The notes under the pieces: generated by a model | What the model saw: the letters and a program-made list of their open reading frames with translations, nothing else | Told to the model about the DNA's origin: nothing | Databases searched by the model: none | Shown: positions 54,341 to 62,214 of the stretch, piece by piece | Position numbering within the stretch: position 1 is the first letter of the stretch | Layout of the letters: each line of letters starts with the position of its first letter | Translations under genes and position numbers: made by a program | Origin: Verrucomicrobiales bacterium | GTDB taxonomy: Bacteria > Verrucomicrobiota > Verrucomicrobiia > Verrucomicrobiales > DEV007 | Reading direction: 5' to 3' | Length of the DNA: 64,000 bases | NCBI GenBank assembly: GCA_002698785.1 | Contig: PAAG01000059.1 | Span: 310,001 to 374,000, forward strand

Positions 54341-55279
54341 TCAATCCGCGTGAATCTCAGGTTTCAGCCAGTGCAGGACAGCCATCCTCACGGCAATTCC
54401 GTTCTCGACCTGGGTACTGATCAAACTTTTCTCATACCCCATCGCCTCGTCGGTAATCTCTACACCACGATTCACAGGCCCCGGGTGCATCAGGTAAGCT
54501 CCCAATTGTCGCATGCGGGCGACACGTTCGCTGTTCATTCCATACATGCGATGGTATTCCGCAATGCTAGGAAAGAACTGCCCCTCTTGGCGTTCCATTT
54601 GAACTCGCAGCAGATAAATCGCATCTGGCCCCCAGTCGAACACATCGTCCCAACTGCTGAAGCGCTGCATAAAGTCATGTCGCCCTGCTGGCACCAGTGA
54701 TCCTGGTCCCAAAACGCCTACCTCAACTCCAAGCTTATTGAAAAGCGTACTCGTCGACCGAGCGACGCGCGAATGAAGAATATCGCCCACGATTACAATC
54801 TTACGGCCTTGATACTCCGGATAGACTTCGCGAAAAGTCATCGAGTCCAGCAGCGCCTGAGTCGGATGGGCATGATATCCATCTCCAGCATTCACGACGG
54901 ATGCACCTGTGTGCTTGGCAACAATACCGGGCACACCTGCTGACTGATGTCGAACCACGATGTAATCCGAGCGCATCGCCTGCAATGTCTCGATCGTGTC
55001 GAGAAGAGACTCTCCCTTCACCACAGATGAGGCAGAAATGGTAAAGTTGGTGACGTCTGCAGAAAGTCGGCTCGCAGCCACTTCAAATGAAGAACTCGTT
55101 CGGGTCGAAGGCTCGTAAAAAAGGTTCAGCACTGTTTTACCTCGAAGCGTCGGCACCTTCTTCACCGAACGCTGGAAGAGTTGCTTGAAGGGAAACGCGT
55201 TCTCTAAAACGTACTCGATCTCCTCCAGGGAGAGGCTTTCTATGTCGAGTAGGTCCTTTCGCGGTTTCAGTTCACTCAT
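54341..55279 (-). CDS. pyrB: Aspartate carbamoyltransferase catalytic subunit
   Basis: 312 residues; second step of pyrimidine synthesis, carbamoyl phosphate plus aspartate to carbamoylaspartate. Active-site blocks: FYEPSTRTSSSFEVAA, VVRHQSAGVP, GDGYHAHPTQALLD, GDILHSRVARST and MHPGPVNRGVEI. No pyrI gene follows, so regulation by a PyrI subunit is unlikely; the partner is probably PyrC'. The start overlaps pyrR's end by 8 bp. Confidence 0.95.
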   Translation of the reverse strand: MSELKPRKDLLDIESLSLEEIEYVLENAFPFKQLFQRSVKKVPTLRGKTVLNLFYEPSTRTSSSFEVAASRLSADVTNFTISASSVVKGESLLDTIETLQAMRSDYIVVRHQSAGVPGIVAKHTGASVVNAGDGYHAHPTQALLDSMTFREVYPEYQGRKIVIVGDILHSRVARSTSTLFNKLGVEVGVLGPGSLVPAGRHDFMQRFSSWDDVFDWGPDAIYLLRVQMERQEGQFFPSIAEYHRMYGMNSERVARMRQLGAYLMHPGPVNRGVEITDEAMGYEKSLISTQVENGIAVRMAVLHWLKPEIHAD

Positions 55280-55934
55280 TCCCTTGTTCGATCGGTTTCG
55301 TCACGAGGAAGACGCCCTCTTTTCCATCGTCTTCCTGGAACCGAACCTTCACATATTGGTTCATCTCTGTATCGACTGTAAAGCCCACGTAATCAGGCTG
55401 TATCGGAATCTCTCGATGTCCTCGATCAACGAGCACAGCCAATTCGATCTTGGCTGGACGACCGTAGTCCATGAGGCCATCGAGGGCGGCCCGGATCGTC
55501 CGACCAGTGAAAATCACTTCATCGAACAGGATCACACGCGTGCCATCGATATTGAAAGGAATATCAGAACTCTCCAGCTTCGGAAAATCTCGCCCACGGT
55601 TGTCGAAATCGTCTCGGTAGAGCGAAATATCCAATGTGCCGACCTCTTTCTCGATGCCTCGCTTCGCAAGCTCAGCCGCTACCCGCTTGGCCAGCGTCAC
55701 ACCGCGCGTGTATATTCCAATGATCGCGACACGATCATCCTCGCGGCAGATCGACTCCAGCTGGTCTGCAAGAAAACCGGCTTTCTCCTCAATTCCCGCA
55801 GGAGAGAGGATCTCATCGGTTGTAATGTCTTGCGAATCACTCAAATAGCTGTACCCGAGATACGGGAAGGGGTTCGTTACCGTCCCATCACGGCCTTCTC
55901 TATTTCTAGGCAGAAATCGGGAAAGTGCTATCAA
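55272..55934 (-). CDS. pyrR: PyrR bifunctional pyrimidine regulator/uracil phosphoribosyltransferase
   Basis: 220 residues as drawn from the TTG at 55934. The PRPP-binding loop is VILFDEVIFTGRTIRAAL, with GTLDISLYRDDFDNRG, ELAVLVDRGHREIPIQPDYV and GFTVDT, all standard for PyrR. It binds UMP and, in many bacteria, pyr mRNA to cause attenuation, and has UPRTase activity. No ATG or GTG is available in frame; another TTG near 55852 (LSDSQDITTDEI) is the more family-like start. It overlaps purD by 3 nt (TTGA), so translation may be coupled. Confidence 0.85.
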   Translation of the reverse strand: MIALSRFLPRNREGRDGTVTNPFPYLGYSYLSDSQDITTDEILSPAGIEEKAGFLADQLESICREDDRVAIIGIYTRGVTLAKRVAAELAKRGIEKEVGTLDISLYRDDFDNRGRDFPKLESSDIPFNIDGTRVILFDEVIFTGRTIRAALDGLMDYGRPAKIELAVLVDRGHREIPIQPDYVGFTVDTEMNQYVKVRFQEDDGKEGVFLVTKPIEQGNE

Positions 55935-57181
55935 AAATTTCGCGTTCCGATATCAGTCCGCCGCTGCATCCCGTCAAAAGTCACCTTATCGCTCTCTCGA
56001 TACACCTTCGCCACTGCATCTCCACGGGTCGGACCGTTTGCCACCACGACGAGAACACGGCCCCCGGCCGTTTCGAATTCTCCATCCTCATTTCGGCGAG
56101 TTCCCGCATGAAAGACCCGTGCTCCCTCGACCTTATCCAGTCCGGAAATCACATCCCCACTTCGTGAGGAAGCAGGATAGCCAGCGGAAGCCGTAACAAG
56201 GCAAATACTCCAGCCTTCAGCAAAAGAGATCAGCTCGGGCTTCAAATGTCCCTTAGCACCTTCAAAAACATACTGAGCGAAATCCCCTCCAATCATCGGA
56301 AGAACCGCCTGGGCCTCAGGATCGCCAAAACGGCAGTTGTATTCGAGAATCTTCGGGCCATCAGGTGTGAGCATCAGGCCGAAGTAAAGAAATCCGCGGT
56401 ATGGCAGACCATCCTTCTGGAGTCCCTCGACCGTCGGACGGACGATAGTTCTCTCAACCACCTCACGAAGTTCATCGCCAAGCATCTCCAGAGAACTGAC
56501 TGCTCCCATTCCCCCTGTATTCGGGCCCTCGTCCGCATCGAAAATACGCTTGTAGTCACGCGCCGGGGCGAGGATCTGATAGTCCGAATCGACAACAGAG
56601 GCAAAAATCGAAATCTCGGGACCTTCCAGGAACTCTTCGACCAAAAGGCGCCCATCGCCAAACTTCCGCTGCACCAGCACTTCGTCGAGAAACTCCTCCG
56701 CAGAAGCCTCATCAAGACAGACTGCCACTCCTTTTCCTGCAGCGAGGCCATCGAATTTCAAAACTGTCGGGTATTTGCCCCCAATCGCCGCACGAGCATC
56801 TTCGATGGTATCAACCGTTGCGTAGCCGCCCGTGGGAATGCTGTGTCGCACCATGAACTCCTTCGCAAACTCCTTGCTCGCTTCCAGTTGAGCCGCTGCT
56901 TTCGGAGGGCCCCAGCACGGAATTCCAGCGGCCTCACAGGCATTCGCAAGTCCTTCGTCCTTTACAAGGTAGCTCTCCTCACCTGCCACGCAGAGATCGA
57001 TTTCGAGCTCTTTCATCGCTGCAACCAAAGACGCTACACCATCTGCCTCGACAGGTGTTGCGATCTCAAAAATCGCGTCTGATCCCGGAAAAGAATAAAT
57101 TTCAGTCTCCGTGGGAGACTCATGCAGTGCTGTGATTATCGCGTGTTCACGACCTCCTTTTCCTACGACCAGAACTTTCAT
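55931..57181 (-). CDS. purD: Phosphoribosylamine-glycine ligase
   Basis: 416 residues from the ATG at 57181 (MKVLVVGKGGREHAIITALH); a start 10 codons upstream is possible but family members begin here. GAR synthetase joins glycine to phosphoribosylamine in purine synthesis. ATP-grasp blocks: FAKEFMVRHSIPTGGYATVD, PTVLKFDGLAAGKGVAVCLD, LVEEFLEGPEISIFASV, DADEGPNTGGMGAVS and EYNCRFGDPEAQAVLPM. It heads the purD-pyrR-pyrB-pyrC' run, which joins purine and pyrimidine synthesis in one transcript. Confidence 0.95.
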   Translation of the reverse strand: MKVLVVGKGGREHAIITALHESPTETEIYSFPGSDAIFEIATPVEADGVASLVAAMKELEIDLCVAGEESYLVKDEGLANACEAAGIPCWGPPKAAAQLEASKEFAKEFMVRHSIPTGGYATVDTIEDARAAIGGKYPTVLKFDGLAAGKGVAVCLDEASAEEFLDEVLVQRKFGDGRLLVEEFLEGPEISIFASVVDSDYQILAPARDYKRIFDADEGPNTGGMGAVSSLEMLGDELREVVERTIVRPTVEGLQKDGLPYRGFLYFGLMLTPDGPKILEYNCRFGDPEAQAVLPMIGGDFAQYVFEGAKGHLKPELISFAEGWSICLVTASAGYPASSRSGDVISGLDKVEGARVFHAGTRRNEDGEFETAGGRVLVVVANGPTRGDAVAKVYRESDKVTFDGMQRRTDIGTRNF

Positions 57182-57309
57182 TCGCTTCGTTACTGTATGG
57201 GTTGAGTTCACCGGAAATTCCGGCTGTGCTGAAGAGCCCCCTTCGATAGCATAGATCAGCAGGATTCCAAACTCTCAACTTGCGGTATTGTTCCCACATC
57301 ATCACCTCC

Positions 57310-58560
57310 ATGAATCTCAGACTCTCAACCCTTTCCCTCATCCTTCTGTGCCCAATCTGCCTGAATGCTGGTGAAAACAGCTGGCCGGGATTTCGAAATC
57401 AGGGCAACAGCATCAGCAAAGCGGAAAACCTTCCACTTCATTGGTCTCCGGAAGAGGGCATCCAATGGCGCAAAAAACTGGCAGGGTTCGGTCAATCCAG
57501 CCCAGTCATCAATAAAGGAATGGTCTGGGTTACAGCAACTAAAGGAAGTAACAAAGAAACCCTCATCGTGGAGGCATTCGACCTGAAATCCGGCGAACGA
57601 AAGGTGCATTCCCTTTTCGACGCATCCGTCACCGTTCCCGAAGTCACAAAAATGATTTCACAAGGGGCTCCCACCCCGGCAATCGACGATTCTGGCGTTT
57701 ATGTTTTCTTCGAAAGTGGTGATCTCTTCGGTCTCACTCTTGAAGGTGAAATCGCCTGGCATCGTTCGATTGTGGATGAGTTCGGTCCCTTTGTTGGAGG
57801 GCACGGAGTCGGTTCTTCGCTTGTCCAAAACGAGGATAACCTCTTTCTCCTCATCGATCACGATGGTCCATCGCATCTCTTCTGCATCGACAAGGCGAAT
57901 GGCCAGACGGTTTGGGACAACCAACGCGAACCCCGAGTCACCTGGACGACCCCGCTCCTTTTTGAAGCACACGGCAAAAAACAGATCGTCGTCAGCTCCA
58001 ATGGTGGAGTCCATTGCTATGACCAGGAAACCGGGACGCTTCAATGGAATCTGTCTGGTTTTGAAGGGAACAATGTTCCTTCACCTACCTGGACCGGAGG
58101 CCTACTTCTAATTGGCTCATCGAGCCCCCAACAATGCCAGGCTATCCAGATTTCTCCGGTCGAGCGCAATGGAGAGACTGTTTTAAATCCTGAAGTTGCC
58201 TGGAAAGCAGGGGCCATCACTAGCAGCTTTGGTTCGCCCCTTGCTTACAAAGGATTGAGCTTCTTCGTGAACCGGGCTGGAGTATTGCAGGCAGTCCGCC
58301 TCAAAGACGGTTCTACCGCTTGGGAAACACGACTTCCTGCGAGCACTTGGGCCTCTCCGGTAAGCGCAGGTGACTTCGCATGGTTTTTCTGCCAGAACGG
58401 AAAAACCGTCATTCTCTCTCCCGATGAAACTGGACCCGGCGAGCCAATCGCCGAAAACGATATCGGTATGTCAGAAGAAGAGCGTGTCTACGGAGTCGCC
58501 ATTGTCGACGGCGTAATCGTTGTCCGAACAGGCACTGAGTTAATCGCGATCGGAAACTAA
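57310..58560 (+). CDS. Secreted PQQ-like beta-propeller protein
   Basis: 416 residues from the ATG at 57310, chosen for the signal peptide (MNLRLSTLSLILLCPICLNA). Propeller blades include WPGFRNQGNSISKAENLPLH, GIQWRKKLAGFGQSSPVINK, YDQETGTLQWNLSGFEG and LKDGSTAWETRLPASTWASP. Similar in kind to the protein at 5987-7552, but of independent sequence. It lies oppositely oriented between the pyrimidine and purine runs and overlaps the end of purF by 4 bp. Function unknown; probably periplasmic. Confidence 0.8.
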   Translation: MNLRLSTLSLILLCPICLNAGENSWPGFRNQGNSISKAENLPLHWSPEEGIQWRKKLAGFGQSSPVINKGMVWVTATKGSNKETLIVEAFDLKSGERKVHSLFDASVTVPEVTKMISQGAPTPAIDDSGVYVFFESGDLFGLTLEGEIAWHRSIVDEFGPFVGGHGVGSSLVQNEDNLFLLIDHDGPSHLFCIDKANGQTVWDNQREPRVTWTTPLLFEAHGKKQIVVSSNGGVHCYDQETGTLQWNLSGFEGNNVPSPTWTGGLLLIGSSSPQQCQAIQISPVERNGETVLNPEVAWKAGAITSSFGSPLAYKGLSFFVNRAGVLQAVRLKDGSTAWETRLPASTWASPVSAGDFAWFFCQNGKTVILSPDETGPGEPIAENDIGMSEEERVYGVAIVDGVIVVRTGTELIAIGN

Positions 58561-60482
58561 AGCAGAACGTCGTAAGGGCGCTCTCCCGACTTATTCATGT
58601 AAGCAACAAAAGCCTGATTCACGACCTTGTAGCCTCCCGGAGTCGGATAATCGCCTGTGAAATACCAGTCACCATTGTGACGTGGAATGGCGTCTCTCAT
58701 CGCGTCCACCGTCTGGAAGATCACCTGCACTTCACCTTTCCACTTGGTTTCCTCAGGCGTCACCATACGGCTCACTTCAGCAGACAACTCTTCGTTGGTA
58801 AAAGGTGCGTAGATTGCTTTGACCGGGTTGGTCATCTCTCCAACCGGCTTCTCCAACTCCTCGATGCATCGATAGTAGACATCCGTCAGGAGATTGTGAC
58901 GCCCGGTGCGTTCGAGAATATTCACCGCAGCCTGAAAAACGATAAACCGACCGAGGGCGGACATGTCGATGCCGTAACAGTCCGGATATCGGATCTGCGG
59001 AGCAGTCGATACGACCATGATCTTCTTTGGATCGAGGCGGGAAAGGATACCGATAATGGAATCCCTCAGAGTCGTTCCCCTGACGATCGAGTCATCGAGA
59101 ACCACAAGCGTTTCGTCAGATTGGATCTGCCCGTAGGTTACATCGTAAACGTGAGACACCATCTGGTTCCGACCTTTCTCCTGCGCGATGAAAGTCCGTA
59201 ACTTGATATCTTTGTGCGCGATTTTTTCGCCACGTGGCCAACTTTTCAGAATCAGGGAATCGAGGAAATTGTCGATCGGTTCTCCGGTTTTCGCAGCTTC
59301 AATGAGCTTATGCTTCACCTGGTCCCGGCGGAGCTTCCGAAGTCCGTCCATCATCCCGTGATAAGCGATCTCCGCCGTATTCGGGATAAAGCTGAACACC
59401 GTCTTGTCGAAATCTTCGTCGATACCCTCGATAATCTGCGGCACCAGATTCTCGCCGAGCTTCATCCGCTCTCGATAGATGTCCGGATCGTTGCCTCGGG
59501 AGAAATAGATCCGCTCGAAAGAGCATGGCCGCTCGTCCAACTGCTCGGTATACTCGCGAATCTCCAGTCCACCGCGATGATCCATCACTCCGACATGCCC
59601 GCGCGGCAGCTCGTGCACTTCATCCACCTCTGCATCGAAGACGGTCATCAGCGGAACCCGTTCACTGGCAAAAGCAATTACCTCATCGTTTTCGTAATAG
59701 AAACACGGGCGAATGCCGTTGGGGTCGCGAAGGACAAAGGCATCTCCGTTCCCAATCACACCCGCGATGGAATATCCACCGTCCCAGATGTCAGCGCACT
59801 TTTCGAGGATACGCACGATGTCGATCTCTTCAGAAATGATCGCCGGAATCTTCTCGCCTTTTGTTCCCGCATCTCGCTCCCTTCGGTAAATGGCATCATG
59901 AGCCTCATCTAAGTGATACCCTATTTCCTCAAGCACCGTCTGAGTATCCGTGTCGAATACGGGGTGCTGACCGCGATCAATGAGGTGGTGATTGAGGTCA
60001 CGGGCGTTAGTCATGTTGAAATTACCCAACACCATAAGTGTCTTTGTCAGGTAATTCGTACGACGAACATAGGGGTGACAGCCTCCTTCACCAAAACTTC
60101 CCGAAGTGCCATATCGCAAATGGCCGAGTAGAACCTCTCCGCCAAAGTCGAAATTACTTTTAAAGGACTCCGGATCATTCGGATTGAGAATGCCTTTTCG
60201 CTCCAGGCGGCTCAAGTTCTTGAGCTGCATCTCCATCATCTTGATCAGAGAATCCCGCCGGGCGTTTCGTTCACGAAAGAGATAAGGCTGTCCGAGAGGC
60301 ATGTTCAGCTTACAACAGCCGACGCCAACTCCATCCTGGCCCCGATTGTGCTGTTTCTCCATGAGGAGATACAGGCGCTGAAATCCCCAAAGACAGGAAT
60401 CGTACTTTTGCTGGTACCAGCCCAGGTCTTTCTTCAGTCGTACAAGTGCCAGCCCGCACTCATGATGAATAGGATCGCTCAT
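58557..60482 (-). CDS. purF: Amidophosphoribosyltransferase (long form)
   Basis: 641 residues, against about 500 in E. coli; this is the long Bacteroidota/Verrucomicrobiota form. The nucleophile Cys is residue 9, after MSDPIHHE, so an eight-residue propeptide must be removed. Other motifs: MEKQHNRGQDGVGV, LLGHLRYGTSG, DPNGIRPC and the PRPP loop LVVLDDSIVRGTTLRDSI. It makes phosphoribosylamine from PRPP and glutamine, the first step of purine synthesis. Its extra length comes from inserted segments and a C-terminal extension (about 540-641) of unknown use. It starts 9 nt after purM. Confidence 0.93.
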   Translation of the reverse strand: MSDPIHHECGLALVRLKKDLGWYQQKYDSCLWGFQRLYLLMEKQHNRGQDGVGVGCCKLNMPLGQPYLFRERNARRDSLIKMMEMQLKNLSRLERKGILNPNDPESFKSNFDFGGEVLLGHLRYGTSGSFGEGGCHPYVRRTNYLTKTLMVLGNFNMTNARDLNHHLIDRGQHPVFDTDTQTVLEEIGYHLDEAHDAIYRRERDAGTKGEKIPAIISEEIDIVRILEKCADIWDGGYSIAGVIGNGDAFVLRDPNGIRPCFYYENDEVIAFASERVPLMTVFDAEVDEVHELPRGHVGVMDHRGGLEIREYTEQLDERPCSFERIYFSRGNDPDIYRERMKLGENLVPQIIEGIDEDFDKTVFSFIPNTAEIAYHGMMDGLRKLRRDQVKHKLIEAAKTGEPIDNFLDSLILKSWPRGEKIAHKDIKLRTFIAQEKGRNQMVSHVYDVTYGQIQSDETLVVLDDSIVRGTTLRDSIIGILSRLDPKKIMVVSTAPQIRYPDCYGIDMSALGRFIVFQAAVNILERTGRHNLLTDVYYRCIEELEKPVGEMTNPVKAIYAPFTNEELSAEVSRMVTPEETKWKGEVQVIFQTVDAMRDAIPRHNGDWYFTGDYPTPGGYKVVNQAFVAYMNKSGERPYDVLL

Positions 60483-60491
60483 GAGGGGGGA

Positions 60492-61484
60492 TTAGTTTTC
60501 GATTGCGACTTTCACTTCTCCGGTTGAATCCACTTCGCCAATCACGCGTGCTCCTTTGTGGAAAGATGTCGCTGTATCTGCTTCTGAAGCAGGAACGATA
60601 GCGACCCATCCCCAACCCATGTTGAAGGTATTCACTGCCTCCTGGTCTTCGAGAAAAGAAAGAATTTTACCCACGGCACCGAGATCCCATTTTGGAATCG
60701 AGATATCAGCCCCTTTGTCCCCAAGCAGGCGCTCAAGGTTCTCAGGGAGACCTCCGCCTGTTATGTGTGCCATTGCTTTCACATCAACGGACTTTTCGCG
60801 TAAGCCTGCCACCGCGTCATGATACAAACGAGTCGGAGCAAGAAAAGGCACCCACTCATCGTCATCAATTAGCCCTGGATTGGCAGCGAGAATCTTGCGG
60901 ATCAAACTCCATCCGTTGGCGTGAAATCCATCGGATGGATATCCAATCAACTTGTCGCCGACTTCGATGCGGCTTGGATCGATAAGGTCTGCCTTCTCAG
61001 CTGCGCCGACACAGAAGCCGCTCAACTCGATCACTCCATCAGGAACGATACCGGGCATTTCTGCGGTTTCGCCACCTGCCAAAATGCAATCGCAGCTTTC
61101 CAAGTGCTCAGCCATGCCTGCAATGAGGCGTTTGATCTTTTCTTCCTCAATGCGGCCAATACCTACGTAGTCGAGAAACATGAGAGGATCCCCACCTGTG
61201 GTGAGAATGTCGTTCACGTTCATCGCAACGAGGTCTTTGCCAGCGATCTCGAGCTGATCGTGCTCCAGGAGAAGTTCGAGCTTCGTGCCGACTCCGTCGC
61301 AACCCGTAACAATTACAGGCTCTTTGTATCCACTGAGATCGTAGCTCGCCGCAAACAGTCCAAAAGACTGCATCAGCGAACGCTTTGCTTCGGTCCGGCG
61401 TCTCAGTTCCCCAATATCGCCAACGAGTGCCGCTGCCTTCTTTGTATCGACACCGGCACCTGCGTAGGTGTATTTTTCACTCAT
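60492..61484 (-). CDS. purM: Phosphoribosylformylglycinamidine cyclo-ligase
   Basis: 330 residues from the ATG at 61484 (MSEKYTYAGAGVDTKKAAAL), which overlaps the end of purQ by 8 bp; longer starts upstream would lie in purQ. AIR synthetase converts FGAM to AIR. Motifs: VTGCDGVGTKLELLL, DLVAMNVNDILTTGGDPLMF, GETAEMPG and HITGGGLPENLERLL. Normal length. Third gene of the purL-purQ-purM-purF run. Confidence 0.95.
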   Translation of the reverse strand: MSEKYTYAGAGVDTKKAAALVGDIGELRRRTEAKRSLMQSFGLFAASYDLSGYKEPVIVTGCDGVGTKLELLLEHDQLEIAGKDLVAMNVNDILTTGGDPLMFLDYVGIGRIEEEKIKRLIAGMAEHLESCDCILAGGETAEMPGIVPDGVIELSGFCVGAAEKADLIDPSRIEVGDKLIGYPSDGFHANGWSLIRKILAANPGLIDDDEWVPFLAPTRLYHDAVAGLREKSVDVKAMAHITGGGLPENLERLLGDKGADISIPKWDLGAVGKILSFLEDQEAVNTFNMGWGWVAIVPASEADTATSFHKGARVIGEVDSTGEVKVAIEN

Positions 61485-62214
61485 TCTCGTCAGAGGATGT
61501 AACAGATTCGTAAAGAGAGCGGAAGAGATAATACCCACTTCCCCATGTTTCGTCGCCGCCCCAGTCTGGGTCGTAGTGATCTCCACGACGTAAGAATCGC
61601 TCCGGATGCGGCATCAGTCCAAATACTCGGCCTGTTTCGTCCTGCAAACCTGCGATTTGTTCAAAACTTCCGTTCACATCTTCCGTGTAAGTCAGGGCAG
61701 CAGCGCCACTTTCCAAATATCCAGCCGCTTCACCGGGCTCAGCGGTAACCAATCGTCCTTCAGCGTGAGCGATAGGAAACTCGAAAGTCTCAGGCAGTTG
61801 AGAAAGGAACGGGCTATCGGGAGCTTTGTTCTCCAAAGTGACCCACTGGCACTGGAAACGACCGCTGCTGTTCTCGACGAGGCTACCCTCAGGCAGCAAG
61901 TCGAGCTGGGTGAGGATCTGGAATCCGTTACAGATTCCCAGCAGATAACCGCCGTTGTCTCGAAATTCCTTGAGCGTATCGCCGATTCTCTGCTCGGTGA
62001 CGAGCTTGGCCAGTTTGCCAGCCATGACGTAGTCGCCGTAGCTGAAACCACCGGACAACACGACAAGGCTGACGCCCACGAGGGTTTCAGGTTTTAGCGC
62101 CGAGATCGGCACCGTTTCCGTCACGAAACCAACTGTCTCTAACGCATGAGCAGTCTCAGCGTCACAGTTAGTGCCGGGGAATTTTAGTAGTACTGCGCAA
62201 GGCCGTTCTTCCAT
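61477..62214 (-). CDS. purQ: Phosphoribosylformylglycinamidine synthase, glutaminase subunit
   Basis: 245 residues, class I glutamine amidotransferase: nucleophile Cys in LLGICNGFQILTQ, GGFSYGDY and the His/Glu pair in LMPHPERFL. It supplies ammonia to PurL. A PurS subunit is not seen nearby. The ATG at 62214 overlaps purL by 31 bp, and its end overlaps purM by 8 bp, so the run is translationally coupled. Confidence 0.95.
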   Translation of the reverse strand: MEERPCAVLLKFPGTNCDAETAHALETVGFVTETVPISALKPETLVGVSLVVLSGGFSYGDYVMAGKLAKLVTEQRIGDTLKEFRDNGGYLLGICNGFQILTQLDLLPEGSLVENSSGRFQCQWVTLENKAPDSPFLSQLPETFEFPIAHAEGRLVTAEPGEAAGYLESGAAALTYTEDVNGSFEQIAGLQDETGRVFGLMPHPERFLRRGDHYDPDWGGDETWGSGYYLFRSLYESVTSSDENE

